Source of the DNA: Laguncularia racemosa
Taxonomy: Eukaryota; Streptophyta; Magnoliopsida; Myrtales; Combretaceae
Direction of reading: 5' to 3'
Assembly (NCBI GenBank): GCA_037954665.1
Contig: JBBMOL010000382.1
Coordinates: 248,001-312,000, forward strand
Length of the DNA stretch: 64,000 bases
The notes beneath the pieces are model-generated. The model did no database searches, was not told the origin of the DNA, and saw only the letters and a program-made list of their open reading frames with translations. The position numbers and the translations under genes were made by a program. Positions 1 through 12,438 of this stretch are shown in pieces. Position 1 is the stretch's first letter. Each line of letters starts with the position of its first letter.

Positions 1-715
1 TGATAAGTTCTAGATTAGTTCTTTAAAGAACCAAGAGAGGAATTCTCTCAAAAAAAATTTTCAAACTTTAATGTTGTATATTCTAAATTCTAGCTGTTCT
101 AAACCCCGGGAGTTTTATAGTAGGGTTTACAATTCGTAACAATAAAGCCCCAAAACAACATCACTTCAATAAGTTGCGTAAAAATAACAAAACAAGACAT
201 GAAGGCCGGCAGCGTGGGAATGAAGGCCGGCGGCCTTAGAGCCGGCATTGGAGAAGTACACGATTGGCTTTGGAGATGTACACGATCGTTTACTTCTGGT
301 TGTGTATCTTTCTGTGGAAATTCTTGACAACATACACGATCGTGTACTTCTAGTCGTGTATCTTTCTGTGGAAATTCTTGACACCATACACAGCCGTGCC
401 TTTGAGCCGTGTATATGACCGTGTACAATTCTGTGTAACCTTCAGACTCCTACACGGCCGTGCCTTGTAAAGACACGCCCTCTTCACCCCATATCCGGTG
501 TGACTTGTACAAGAGCAAGGGCATTCCCATGGTTGTTGCAATCCTTTCCAACTTCATGATTGCTCCAATCCTTTCTAGCTTCGTGGACATCCTTTATCAA
601 CCCGTTAAGTGCTTCCTTGAATCGTTTTGCTCGAGTTCATGTGATAGGTCCAGGTGGTACTTCAAGAGGATCCACATTCCATCTTCTGGCTTGGCTCCCA
701 TCATAGCTCTCATCA
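1..715 (-). mobile_element. 3' LTR of element A (chromovirus-like), cut by window start
   Basis: The sequence matches the LTR at 12935-13882 in the same orientation, including the region around the TATA box and the palindrome-rich repeat block. Its U3 end (tgatgagag on the minus strand) lies at 715, directly beside a polypurine tract, so this is the 3' LTR of a minus-strand element. Its other end is outside the window, so no target duplication can be read for A. Confidence 0.85.
245..475 (-). repeat. Palindrome-rich tandem repeat block in U3 of the A LTR
   Basis: Roughly 55-bp units repeat the pattern acacgatcgtgtacttct, then gtgtatctttctgtgg, then aaattcttgac. Each carries a short dyad such as acacgatcgtgt or cacggccgtg. 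The block lies upstream of the TATA box in the element's own direction. Equivalent blocks occur in all LTRs of this family in the window. Confidence 0.75.
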
Positions 716-3136
716 TTCCCCTCCTCTTGAAAAGGATTTGTCCTCAAATCATCGCCTGCATGAAAAGGACTCAAATTAGTAACATTAAATGTAGCACTTA
801 CTTGATACTCACCAGGTAAATCTATCTTGTATGCATTATCATTGATGCGCTCAAGAATTTGAAATGGTCCATCGCCTCTAGGAAGTAGTTTAGATCGACG
901 CTGCACAGGAAACCGCTCTTTGCGCATGTGAACCAAACCCAGTCTCCAAGTTCAAAGACAGCTTGTCGACGACCCTTGTTGGCTTGTTTCACATACTGCT
1001 CTGTTCTTCGCTCAATGTTTAGCCTTACCTTCTCATGGATCTGTTTAACAAATTTTGCTTTCTTCTTGCCATCTAGATTAACATACTCAGAAATAGGCAA
1101 AGGTGATAAATCCAAAGGGGCTAGTGGATTAAAACCATACACAATTTCAAAAGGAGTAAACTTAGTAGCAGAATGCATTGTACGATTATAGGCAAACTCA
1201 ACATGCGGCAAACAATCCTCCCAACTTTTAATGTTCTTTTTAATGACAACCCTCAACAAAGTAGATAAAGTTCGATTTACTACCTTAGTTTGACCATCAG
1301 TCTGTGGATGACAAGTAGTAGAAAACAATAACTTAGTTCCTAACTTAGCCCATAAGGTCTTCTAGAAGTAGCTTAAGAACATAGCATCTCTATCCGATAC
1401 AATTGTTCTAGGCATACCATGTAATCTCACAACTTCCCTAAAGAACAAATTAACAATATTGCAAGCATCATATGTTTTGTGACAAGGAATGAAATGTGCC
1501 ATCTTAGAGAATCTATCCACAACTACAAAAATAGAATCTCGACCATGTCTAGACTTGGGTAATCCTAACACAAAATCCATGGAAATATCTACCCAAGGCT
1601 CATGAGGAATAGGAAGTGGGGTATAAAGCCCTTGAGGTTGGACTCTAGATTTTGCTTGCTTACACGTGACACATCGCTCACAAATCCTCTCAAGATCTCG
1701 TTTCAAGTGAGGCCAATAGAAGTGTTCCTGCAATACCCCTAAGGTTTTAGCTACTCAAAAATATCCCATTAAACCTCCTCCATGAGACTCCCTCACTAGT
1801 AACTCTCTTAAAGAACAAATTGGAATGCACAGTTTATTCTCCCTAAATAAGAATCCTTCATGTTTATAAAATTTACCATGCCCACTCTTCTCACAATGCA
1901 CATACTCCTTACAAAAATCTCGATCAGCAGCATACAATTCCTTAATGTGCTCAAAACCAAGCAGTCTAGAATTAAGAGTAGAGATAAGAGCATACCTTCT
2001 AGAAAGTGCATCAGCAACGACATTCTCTTTACCTTGCTTATAGTAGATGACATATGGAAATGTTTCGATGAACTCCACCCAACGAGCATGCCTTTTGTTC
2101 AGCTTATGTTGCCCCTTCAAGTACTTCAAGGATTCATAATCAGTGTGGATCAAGAACTCTTTTGGCCAAAGATAGTGTTGCCAAGTCTCCAGTGCTCGAA
2201 CCAATGCATATAACTCCTTGTCATAAGTAGGGTAGTTCAAGGTTACCCCACTTAGCTTCTCGCTAAAGAATGCAATTGGTCTTCTCTCCTACATGAGCAC
2301 TGCTCCAATACCTAATCCTGAAGCATCACACTCAATTTCAAACTTTTTAGCAAAGTCAGGTAAAGCAAGTAATGGCGCCTAAGTCAGCTTATTTTTAAGC
2401 GTCTGAAAGGCCTTCTCTTGTTGCTCTCCCCATTTGAACCCCACGTTCTTCTTAATTACCTCAGTAAGTGGTGCTGCAATGGTGCTGAAATCCTTCACAA
2501 ATCTCCTGTAAAAGCTCGCTAGTCCATGGAAACTCCACACATTACTTACATTAGTTGGACTAGGCCATTCTTGGATCGCACGAATCTTTTCTTCATCAAC
2601 TTGTATTCCCTGTGCACTAACAACAAAACCAAGAAACATAAGTTTGTCTGTGCAAAAAGTGCACTTCTTGAGGTTAGCATATAATTGTTCCTTTCGAAGC
2701 ACTTCTAAAACATCCCTCAAGTGAGATATATGGTCTTCCAAACTCTTGCTGTAAATGAGGATATCATCGAAATAGACAACCACAAATTTACCAATAAAAG
2801 TCCTCAAAACATGGTTCATAAGTCTCATAAAAGTACTAGGTTCATTAGTTAAACCGAAAGGCATTACTAACCACTCATACAATCTATATTTTGTCTTAAA
2901 TGCGGTTTTCCATTCATTACTTTCTTTCATTCTAATTTGGTGATATCCACTTTTCAGATCAATTTTGGAAAAGACATTAGATCCATGTAACTCATCTAAC
3001 ATGTCATCTAAGCGAGGAATGGGATGACGATACTTTACCGTGATGTTGTTGATGGCACGGCAGTCAACACACATTCTCCATGACCCATCCTTCTTAGGCA
3101 CCAAAATCACAGGCACTACACATGGACTCATGCTTT
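637..3136 (-). pseudogene. Element A pol, 3' part: RT, RNaseH, integrase (decayed)
   Basis: Read on the minus strand, the order is reverse transcriptase (VPKKDGSWRMCVDCRAIN, then YFDDILIYS), RNaseH (ECDASG, TDYESLKYLKG), then integrase with the CERCVTC zinc part, WVDISMDFVLGLP, IVSDRD and VEFAYNRT. The GDGPFQILE module and DLSPF tail follow. The frame is broken by stops where B or D have Q, R or W codons (for example before APLLALP, and after LSYF). One base is missing near the GDWVW motif, giving a frameshift. The frame ends at a TGA after GPIT, where B continues into its LTR. RT is split from its N-terminal part by insertion of J. Non-functional copy; the fold assignment is certain, the clade name (CRM-like) is not. 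Confidence 0.9.
716..728 (-). other. Polypurine tract of element A
   Basis: On the minus strand this reads aagaggaggggaa, immediately before the 3' LTR start. The same tract precedes the 3' LTR in elements B and G. It is the expected plus-strand primer for reverse transcription. Confidence 0.85.
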
Positions 3137-3141
3137 CTCTC
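3137..3141. repeat. Target-site duplication of J (left copy)
   Basis: The 5 bases ctctc occur here and again just after the other end of J. The uninterrupted site is visible in element D near 36845 (gctttctctcacgtatcc), which confirms both the insertion point and the duplication. Confidence 0.95.
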
Positions 3142-4561
3142 TAATACGCTCAGAACGTATATATAAAATGGGAGCGTAAATTGCAACAAGTGCACTGGTC
3201 GTATCAAGTAATATAGTGGTGAAAAGTAAGGTTGTCGATCCCTTGAGGAACCAATAGAGTACTAGACCTACGGCAATTCTTATCAATATCTAGGTGATTA
3301 AAAAGGGGTTTTGAAATGTCTAAACTAAAAATTTAACTTAAAGCAAACAAGGAGAATTTTATGAAGAATCTATCAATTATGAACGGGGGAAATTAGAATT
3401 CACCCTAGATTCATTAATCAAACTACTACCATGTTATATCAACTAGTGGTTATAAGGTTATTCAAATGAGTTTAGAAAATCCTTTTTAAGGATGTTAACC
3501 TTAAATCAACTAGTCGGCTTCCGCATCTCCAATTAACCAAGGAATCAAAATTATGATCATACACCTCCCGATGCTACAAACAACTAATGCCCTAAATCAA
3601 TTAACCCTAATCCCATAGTGATTAATTAACAAGAAACATTGCATTGCGCCCTCCATAAATTCTAATTAAACTAATTATCGTAACTCCCGTATTGATAATC
3701 AATCTAATTAAGAATTCCTAACAAATCCTAATCAACTCTCGTATCAAAAGGATTTCTAACAATTATAATCAAAGACCAATTATAATTGAAATCAAAGGAA
3801 TTGCAATCATGAATAATCCTAATAATTCCTAATCATATAACATGGCTACAATTATCCTTTTAACATTCTAGGGTTTCATCGAATTTCCCAAGGAAAAGAC
3901 TTAGCAATTCATGGAGATAAAGACATGATTATGATTCAAGGAGATTCGTGCAAAAGAAATCATATTCAATAGTTGGATCAAATACTTGAATTGCATATAA
4001 GAAATAAAGTTCAGAAATCACCGATTCAACAATACAAATAAGACCTTAATTGCAAAGAACTCCACAAATCCTTCACAAAGGATGATAATCTCCACCAAGA
4101 TCACAAAGTTTTCTCCAAGATTTGATCTCTACAATTCTCCCTTAAAACTAGGTTAAAATTACTTTAAGAACAAGAAACATTGACAAAAGTTCTTCCACAA
4201 ATCGACCTGGGACCTATATATATGCAAGGGGAGGTGAGAAGATGCAAATAAAATAAGACCTGCCCAAAGCCGGTAGCCTTCATTTAAGCCGGCCGTAAAG
4301 GGCGACGGCGTTGCATGGAAGGCCGACCATAAAGGCCGACAGCTTTGCTTTTTTTTTTTTCCTTTGCCATCCTTCAATCTTTTCATGCTTCAGTTTGTAT
4401 GCAATATCTCCAAATTGATTAAGCTTTGAACACAAAGTCCTCCAACATCTGAAATGTAAAAATAAACATGATTAAGTACCATTTCCTTGTGATTTCTCTA
4501 AAATCAATAATGAATACTTGCAAATTTCTTAATGAATTATGAGTAAAATATGCCTTTATCA
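3142..4561 (-). mobile_element. 3' LTR of J
   Basis: Aligns by eye along its whole length with the LTR at 8840-10248, with scattered substitutions and small indels. The first bases here read taatac instead of tgatac, so the terminal TG/CA pair is damaged at this end. A TATA-like run (tatatata) lies near 4215-4222. A GC-rich cluster of ggccg/ccggc words (4265-4350) sits upstream of it in the element's direction. Confidence 0.9.
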
Positions 4562-4577
4562 ACTCCCCCACACTTAA
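4562..4577 (-). other. Polypurine tract of J
   Basis: On the minus strand this reads taagtgtgggggagt, directly before the LTR start tgataaagg. Element H has an almost identical tract beside its own 3' LTR. Confidence 0.85.
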
Positions 4578-6433
4578 ACTTTTGCTTGTTTTCAAGCAAA
4601 ATAAAACCAGAAAGAAATCCATCCTAGAAAGTACAAAATTTTTTATTATCATACAAACTTGAACATCTGTCATCTCTACTTCTGACTCACTACTTTGTGA
4701 TGCCCACCACTCAAACCAAACTGGGAATATGTGATTAGAGTACTATACTCAAAATTAACCAACTAATCTAGAGAAAACAAACTTTAATCCAAGCGTTTAA
4801 CCTAAGAATTCTTATTCCAAAAGTAGATATTCAATCCTAAAGGAAAAACACCCATTTAAACTTCACTGGCAATTAGCAAGCATATGATCCTTCACATCAC
4901 TTCTTTAAATAGGTCAACATAAAATGAAAGCATATGGTATCAATTCCTTTCCTAGATTTTCTCCCTTTTTATTATAAGTCCTGTAACTTATTGATGAGCA
5001 TTCACTAAAACTCTACTTTTTTTTTCTTTTTTTTTTTCTTTACTATAAAATAAGTTCGTGTATTAAACTTTTGCTTCTCCGCCCTTATTGCTATAGTGAG
5101 ATCACTGATTCAGCACATCCCGGGCTCATCACCTAAGTGACCAGGTTTTAAAGGGACCCCATCGAACACTCCCTCACTCTAGCATTCAAGTTTGGATACT
5201 CTTAACTCAATTACCTGAGTCATTGGAGTAATGCAACTTATTTCATTTGAATGCTATACAGAATTAAGACTTTTTTATAAGGGATCACTAAGTGAGGAGT
5301 TTCCCTTACCTCTTTCATTAAATGTTGAAAAGCTTTCAAAGCAACTTTCAAGAAGATATACTAGCTAGAGAAGAGACTCGTAATAGACCTGTTTATCTTT
5401 CACAAGAGGACTCAATAGACTCTTAAACTTCAAATTATAAGGCTAAAAACTAGGTAAATTTGATTTCTAAAGATTTTATTCATTAATTTTAACTAAGTAC
5501 AAGAATCACAACAGTGGTGAGTAGGGCATAATAATGAGTTATTATTTTTAATAAATCATAAACAGATGTAAAATTCTATTTTTTTTTGTATAATCTCTAG
5601 ATTTCCATCAAAATTTTTGAAAAAAAAATTTCCTAAAAATTGTCAGATAACTCAAGGACAAATACAGTTCAAGATAATGGAAGAGTATGATCATCAAACC
5701 ACAGAATAGGCAATACTCATCTCAACTTTAATACCTACATTCCCTTCCCCACACTTAAGAATAGACAGTGTCCACACTGTCTCACATCAATGCAAATAAC
5801 AAAATAGGAAGGAAATAAGAAAAAAGGAATTGGTACTCCCCTAGTATAACATGTGGAAGCCATATTTAAATCCCATCAAAGCTAAACTTGGAGAGATTGG
5901 TCCTTATGAACATTCACCTTGCATTTTCCTAAAAACAATTAAAAGAAAACCAACGAAACACAATAAAGTAAACGTAAATATGGGCTACCTCCCATAGAGC
6001 GCTTGTTTTATAGTCATCAGCCTGACTATCAGGGTTTGTCATCTCAGCTTAAATCAAGGAGTTTAAACAACTCCTCCAACACCATCGTCTTCAGATTAGG
6101 ATTCCAAGCTTCCTTCCATGGTATGGTGCCCTTCTTTTTAGCTTCCACCAATGTTTTGTAGGTGGATATCAACAAACTTACCTATTGGATGTCTGCCCTT
6201 GACCACCCCAGGATTTCCCTATGTTCATCCAACTGGCCTTGAATCTGTTGCTACAATTCTCTTGTCATAGGCGCTGGATTAATGTGAGGCCGTAGATTTC
6301 TTGAATTCTGACACTCATAATCAAACAATTGATTAGAAAAGACATTAGGTTCAAGTGTCTGCATGGGCATTAGTGTCGGCACTGGTGGCTTCTCATAGTG
6401 GTCTGTCTTCTCAAAAGCAACAACATTTTCAAT
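4578..6433 (-). other. Non-coding internal region of J
   Basis: No coding match can be seen between the end of gag-PR and the polypurine tract. Several blocks resemble the equivalent region of H: near the tract (ttttgcttg...caagca), around 5079-5145 (cgcccttat...tgaccagg), and beside the end of the frame (cctcccat.gagcgc). It also holds poly-T runs (for example 5020-5040). It replaces the position where autonomous relatives carry RT and integrase. Confidence 0.7.
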
Positions 6434-8632
6434 CTAGGGTACTTGCTCACAGCCTTTGTTTTCTTGCTCATCCTCACCCCCCCAATCATCTATCTCATTC
6501 AAGACAGCTTCAAGAGTGGTTTGCCCTACATCTTCCTCCACATCATTGTTAGTAATTTCACCCTCAGCAGATATGTCAGAATACATTGCTTTCTCATTAG
6601 ACAAAAACACAGGATCATACATATCAAATGTTACCTGGTCATCTAGTGCTCTAAGGGTGAGCTTACCTTGTCCTACATCAATTAGAGTTTGACATGTAGC
6701 TAGGAATGGTCTACCCAGAATGAGTGGAATGTCCTCATCTTCTTCCACATCCAATATGACAAAGTCCACTGGAAATATGAATTTATCGACCTTGACTAAG
6801 ACATCCTCCACTGTACCCTTGGAAAACCTTAAGCTCTTATCAGCTAGCTGCACAGTGATTGGTCTCCTCTTGCACTTTTGTGGCTCTATTCCAAGCTTCC
6901 TAAAAACTGAAAGTGGCATTAAATTAATACTTGCACCAGAATCAATCAAAACATTCTCAAAATCAATATTACCAATGGTGCAAAGGATACTGAAACTTCC
7001 TTGATCTTTCAGCTTTCTAGGTAGCTGAGCAGATTTCTTCTCTATGACAGCTGAATTCTCGCCAAGAAGCATTACTTTGTCAACACTCTCCATGGATATT
7101 TTGTTAGAGAGTAGCTCTTTCATGAATTTGGCATAGGATGGAATTTGCTTCAAGGCCTCTAAGAGAGGTATATTGATTTGAAGCCCCTTAAATATGTCCC
7201 AAAACCTGGCAAATTAGGCTTCCAACTCCCTTTGCTTGAGTCTTCCTAGGAAGGGGATAGGTGGAACATAAGGCTGCAACACTGGTGCTTTAGATGTGAG
7301 TTCCTCCTCCTTCTACTTACCTTTCTCTGGATCTTTCTCTTGAATTTTTACCTGCCTTTTAGCTTTCCTCACCTCCTTACCACTCCTTAGCATGATGGCA
7401 TTGACATGATGGGTGTTCTCCTTAGTTTTGCTAGGCAAAGACCCTGAGGGTCTAGTACTTAGCTGTTGTGCAATTTGACCGAGCTGACCCTCTAAGTTTC
7501 TGATAGAAGCTTCTTGGTTTTGCAGGAGGGTGTCAGTCTTTTGCATGTAGCTCCTCATGAGCTCTTCCATCTGAGTTGGTTGCTGTTGAGAATAGGCATT
7601 CTGAGCAAAGGCTTGTTTGGGAAATCTAGGGGGCAGGTTAAGTGCTTGATTCTCATTCCTCTATGAGAAGTTTGGATGATTGCGCCACCCAGGATTATAT
7701 GTATTCGAATATGGTCCTTGAGTACCTCTCTGGAGGTTGCCTACAAAGTTTACCTGCTCTCCACTAGATGGAGCTAACAACTTTCCAGCCATGCACTCAC
7801 TAGCTGAGTAAGGTCCTGAGCAAATTTCACAACTAGAAGATGGATTAGCATTAAAAGAATTTGAATAGGCAAGTCTACTTACCTGAGTGGTGAGGGCAGC
7901 TATTTGAGCAGTCAACTGAGTCATACTGACATTGTCATTCACTGAAGCCACTCTTGTACCACTTCTCTCATTTTGCCAATTGTGTGCACTAGAGGCCATC
8001 TCTTCTGTCAATGCATTGGCCTCTAAGTAAGTTTTTCCCATTAGTGCACCCCCAGCTGCAGCATCTACAAGAGACCTCAATGTCTCATCCAGACTCAAGT
8101 AAAAGATCTCAATAAGGAGATTGTCTGGTAAACCATGATGTGGGCATTTTCTAGTTGCTTCCTTGAATCTCTCCCATGCCTCATAAAGTGATTCACCACT
8201 AAACATTGTAAAGTTAGTGATGTCACTTCTTAGTTTGGCGGTCCTAGCTAGTGGGAAGAATCTCCTCAAGAACTTGATTGATAGGTCTTCCCAGGTAATG
8301 ACAGATCCCTGAGGCAATGAATAAAACCAAGCTCTAGCTTTATCCCTCAATGAGAAAGGGAAAAGTTGTATTCTTATGGCATCATCAGTGACACCATTCT
8401 GCTTGACAATGTTGGTGTATTGAAGGAACCCAGCAAGATGATCATCAGGGCTCTCATTTGAATGCCCTCCAAATTGACTCGATTGCACCATCTGAATGAG
8501 TGCCGGTTTAAGCTCAAAATTGTTGGCTTGTATAGCTGGTCTAACAATGGGCAGTTCCTGAATCCTAGGAACAGAGAAATCTCTAAGTGCTCGTTGAACA
8601 CCCTAAATCTAGCGATTATCCTCATTCGCCAT
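6434..8632 (-). pseudogene. J gag-protease polyprotein (decayed)
   Basis: A single minus-strand frame starts at the ATG of MANED (8632). The gag domain has the pattern DDHLAGFLQYTNIVK, then FPFSLRDKARAWFYSLP, then WEDLSIKFLRRFFP, as in Athila-type gag. A short Cys cluster (CEICSGP...EC) follows, its histidine apparently replaced, then a coiled-coil-like Q-rich stretch (QKTDTLLQNQEASIRNLEGQ). The aspartic protease has IDSGASINLMPLS as its active-site loop and ILGRPFL as its second conserved strand. Stops interrupt the frame near the N-terminus, after NHPNF (where a W is expected), after EKGK and after RELEA, but the frame never shifts after residue 10. No RT follows. Confidence 0.85.
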
Positions 8633-8817
8633 CTCTTTTACTTGTTGTCTCTTCTAATCTGGCGTAAAGTACGCTCAATCTCATTATTGAATGGTAGGAC
8701 ATCAGCACTCCTACTCCCGTGCATGTAACACTTGCAAAGAGACCAAACGCCAAAAAAAAAATGTAAAATTGCACCTAGACTACCAACAAAACTACGAAAT
8801 CTAATATCTATTAATTC

Positions 8818-8833
8818 CACGGCAACGATGCCA
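8818..8833 (-). other. Primer-binding site of J (tRNA-Asp type)
   Basis: On the minus strand this reads tggcatcgttgccgtg, a few bases after the 5' LTR end. It matches the usual Athila/Tat site (tggcgccgttgccgg) with a few changes, which is complementary to the 3' end of tRNA-Asp. Confidence 0.75.
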
Positions 8834-8839
8834 AAAACT

Positions 8840-10248
8840 TGATACGCTCAGAACGTATATATAAAATGGGAGCGTAACTTGCAGCAAGTGCACTAGTCAT
8901 ATCAAGTAATAAAGCGGTGAAAAGTAAGGTTGTCGATCCCTCGAGGAACTAATAGAGTACTAGACCTATGACAATTCTTATCAATATCTAGGTGATTAAA
9001 AAGGGGTTTTGAAATGTCTAAGCTAAAAATTTAACTTAAAGCAAACAAGGAGAATTTTATGAAGAATCTATCAATTATGAATGAGGGAAATTAGAATTCA
9101 CCCTAGATTCATTAATCAAACTGTATGTTATATCAACTAGTGGTTATAAGGTTATTCAAATGAGTTTAGAAAATCCTTTTTAGGGATGTTAACCTTAAAT
9201 CAATTAGTCGGCTTCCGCATCTCCAATTAACCAAGGAATCAAAACTATGTTCATACACCTCCTGATGCTACAAACAACTAATGCCCTAAATCAATTAACC
9301 CTAATCCCTTAGTGATTAATTAACAAGAAACATTGCATTGCACCCTCCATAAACTCTAATTAAACCAATTATCGCAACTCCCGTATTGATAATCAATCTA
9401 ATTAACAAATCCTAATCAACTCCCGTATCAAAAGGATTTCTAACAATTATAATCAAAGACCAATTATAATTGAAATAAAAGGAATTGCAATCATGAATAA
9501 TCCTAATAATTCCTAATCATAGAACATGACTACAATTATCCTTTTAACATTCTAGGGTTTCATCGAATTTCCCAAGGAAAAGACTTAGCAATTCATGGAG
9601 ATAAAGACATGATTATGATTCAAGGAGATTCGTGCAAAAGAAATCATATTCAATAGTTGGATCAAATACTTGAATTGCATATAAGAAATAAAGTTTAGAA
9701 ATCACCGATTCAACAATACAAATAAGACCTTAATTGCAAAGAACTCCACAAATCCTTCACAAAGGAGGATAATCTCCACCAAGATCACAAAGTTTTCTCC
9801 AAGATTTGATCTCCACAATTCTCCCTTAAAACTAGGTTAAAACTACTTTAAGAACAACAAAAATTGACAAAATTTCTTCCACAAATCGACGTAGGACCTA
9901 TATATATGCAAGGGGAGGCAAGAAGATGCAATTAAAACAAGACCGGCCCAAGGCCGGTAGCCGGCGGCCTTGATTTAAGCCGGCCATAAAGGCCAGCAGC
10001 ATTGCATGGAAAGCCGGCCATAACGGCTAGCGGCTTTGCTTTTTTTTCCTTTGCCATCCTGCAATCTTTTCATGCTTCAATTTATATGCAATCTCTCCAA
10101 ATTGATTAAGCTTTGAACTCAAAGTCCTCCAACATTTGAAATGTAAAAATAAACATGATTAAGTACCATTTCCTTGTGATTTCTCTAAAATCAATAATGA
10201 ATACTTGCAAATTTCTTAATAAATTATGAGTAAAATATGCCTTTATCA
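8840..10248 (-). mobile_element. 5' LTR of J
   Basis: Begins tgatacgctcag on the plus strand and ends ctttatca, giving TG...CA ends on the minus strand. A TATA run lies at about 9899-9908. The GCCGGCC-rich cluster (9940-10040) is just upstream of it in the element's direction, as in the other LTR. A telobox-like agggttt lies near 9555. Confidence 0.92.
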
Positions 10249-10253
10249 CTCTC
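10249..10253. repeat. Target-site duplication of J (right copy)
   Basis: ctctc again, followed by acgtacccc, which continues the RT frame of element A (KGYVRES). Confidence 0.95.
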
Positions 10254-12438
10254 ACGTACCCCTTCTCCATTAATTCATCGACCTACCTTTGGAGTTCCTT
10301 TGTCTCCTCCAGATTGCTCCGATAAGCTGGCTTGTTTGGAATCGATGCTCCGGGTACAAGGTCAATCTGGTGCTCAATACCAAAAATAGGTGGTAATCCC
10401 TTTGGAATCTCCTCAGGGAAGACATCTTCAAAGTCCTGCACAATAGACACAACCACACTAGGCAAAGAGTTAGATAGTTCGTTAGTATTCAAACATGTTT
10501 CCTTAAAAACCAGCAACAACATAGGTTGCTTCATCACTAACGCTCTCCTCGCTACACTCGCTCTTGCCACACAACTCTCTTTTTGCAAGGCTGCACTCTC
10601 CTTTTCACTCACCACCAAAGTTGATCCCCCTTCAACTTGGTCTCTCACACTCTTTCCAGCCTTCCTCTCTTTTTCCTTTTGAGATCGACTTTTGTATTCC
10701 TTTTCTCTCTCGCTGTCGTTTGCTCTCTCACTCTCCCTCTGTTTTTCACTCACCTTATATTTTTCAAAAGACTGTTGTAGCTGCAACTGATCCTCATACA
10801 CTTATTTAGGTGTTAAAGGTTTAAGATTAAAGCTTTTCCCTTGGTGAATAAGCGTATACTTGTTAGAAAAACCATCATGAACAACCTTTCTATCAATTTG
10901 CCATGGCCTCCCCAACAACACATGACACACTTGCATTGGCACTACATCGCATAACACCTCATCCTCATACCTACCGATGCGAAAAGCAATCAAAGCTTGC
11001 TTACTCACCTTAGTCTCGCCACTATCATTCAACCACTGCAACTTATATGGACTAGGGTGTCTAGTAGTCTTGAGTCCCAGCCTCTCAACAATAAAATTAC
11101 TCACCACATTAGTGCAACTTTCTCTATCAATGATCAAACTTCAAATATGATCACCTAGATAACATCTAGTATGAAAAATATTCTCTCTTTGCACCTCTTC
11201 TTCTTTCACCTGCACTTCAAAGCTCACTTCATTACTACCACTAACTTCCCTACTGCAGGCTCCTCATCATCACTAACGTCCTCTAATGGAGGCATATCAT
11301 CCTCTTCACTATCCCCCTTAGTCTCATACTCACCATCATCATACAGAATCATCACACACCTATTTGAACATTGACTAGCAATATGGCCTCTACCTTGGCA
11401 TTTAAAACATCTAATGTCACGATTTCTAGGAGTAAAAGAATCTGGTTTACCTTGGTTACCAGGAGTAGAACCCGCTTGCCTCTGCTCTCCTTTTGGTTTG
11501 GTGGGTAAAGGCTTTTCTTCCTTCTTCCATTGGTTAGTCTTCCATATGGATGAACCAGTACCCTGTTGAAACAGTGCATTACTACTACCTTTCCTCCTGT
11601 GTTGGTTCTCAACCTTTATAGCCATATGAACCATATCTTCCAATTCTACATAGTGTTGCAATTTTACGACATTTTGAATTTCTCTATTCAATCGAGCAAG
11701 AAACCTAGCCATGGTAGCCTCTCTATCCTCCTCTACATTCGCCCTGATCATCGTAACTTCCATCTCCTTGAAATACTCATCCACACTTCAGCTTCCCTGC
11801 TTAAGAGTTTGCAATTTGTTGTGCAATTCATGATAGTAATACGCAGGTACAAACCGCTTCTTCATCACCCTCTTCATCTCTTCCCAAGACTCAATAGGTG
11901 GTTCGCCACTCCTTCTTCTATTCAACATTAGTTGATCCCACCACACTATGGCATAATCCGAAAATTCAATGGCAGCAAGTTTCACTTTCTTTCTCCCACT
12001 ATAGTTATGACAATCAAACACCATCTCTACCTTCTTCTCCCACTCTAAGTACGCCTCGAGATCATTCTTCCCTTGGAAAGGAGGAATCTTCATCTTTATA
12101 CTACTCATTTGATTATCCTCTCTATTCCTATCTCCTCTATCTTCCCAATCCCTAGTTCCTCCATTCCTACCACTATAACCTCTGTAACTCCCGAAAGAAG
12201 GTTCATCAAATTCATCATCAGACATTTCATGTCCACCCCTTTGTACTCTCCTAGAACAACTCTCCCTCTTATGCCCTTGGAAGACGTTTTTAGATGGCTC
12301 TAGTCTTTACTCTACCGTCTCATGAATTTGTTCCATTCCCTCCTGAAACATTCTCTTCATCTCACCCCTCAACGCCTCAATCACTAACCTAGCATCAAAC
12401 CTTCCCCTCTCACCTTCAGGAGAATGTTGCCTCGACAT
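10249..12438 (-). pseudogene. Element A gag, protease and start of RT (decayed)
   Basis: Starts at ATG 12438 (MSRQHSP in the family). The gag domain contains ENDLEAYLEWEKKVEMVFDC-like sequence, AIVWWDQL and SVDEYFKEMEV. A CCHC zinc knuckle (CFKCQGRGHIASQC), an acidic stretch (DSEEDD), a protease-like part (FIVERLGL, HVLLGRPWQ) and a charged KEK-rich linker follow. The RT N-terminus is EEIPKGLPP, IEHQIDLVPG. Stops replace codons that are intact in B or D: TGA before SVDEYF, TGA after VVVMK, TAA in TPKQVYED, TAG in LQRQVDE, and a TAA near the N-terminus. The frame continues across J at 3136. Confidence 0.88.

Larger units (their letters stand above)
3142..10248 (-). mobile_element. Element J: Athila/Tat-like gag-PR element, non-autonomous
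   Basis: A complete insertion of about 7.1 kb. It has two LTRs of about 1.4 kb, a tRNA-Asp type primer site, one gag-protease frame, a non-coding stretch of about 1.9 kb and a polypurine tract. It sits inside the RT region of element A with a perfect 5-bp duplication. No RT, RNaseH or integrase is present, so it must have relied on enzymes from a partner element. The gag type and primer site are known from the Athila/Tat branch. Confidence 0.9.

Noticed and set aside
99..428. Open frame through the LTR repeats (Q-K-D-T rich)
   Set aside because: It is produced by the tandem palindromic units and recurs in each LTR copy on both strands; no evidence that it codes.
245..475. Regularly spaced repeats that could suggest a CRISPR array
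   Set aside because: The units are contiguous tandem repeats with no unique spacers, they lie inside plant LTRs, and no cas genes are present.
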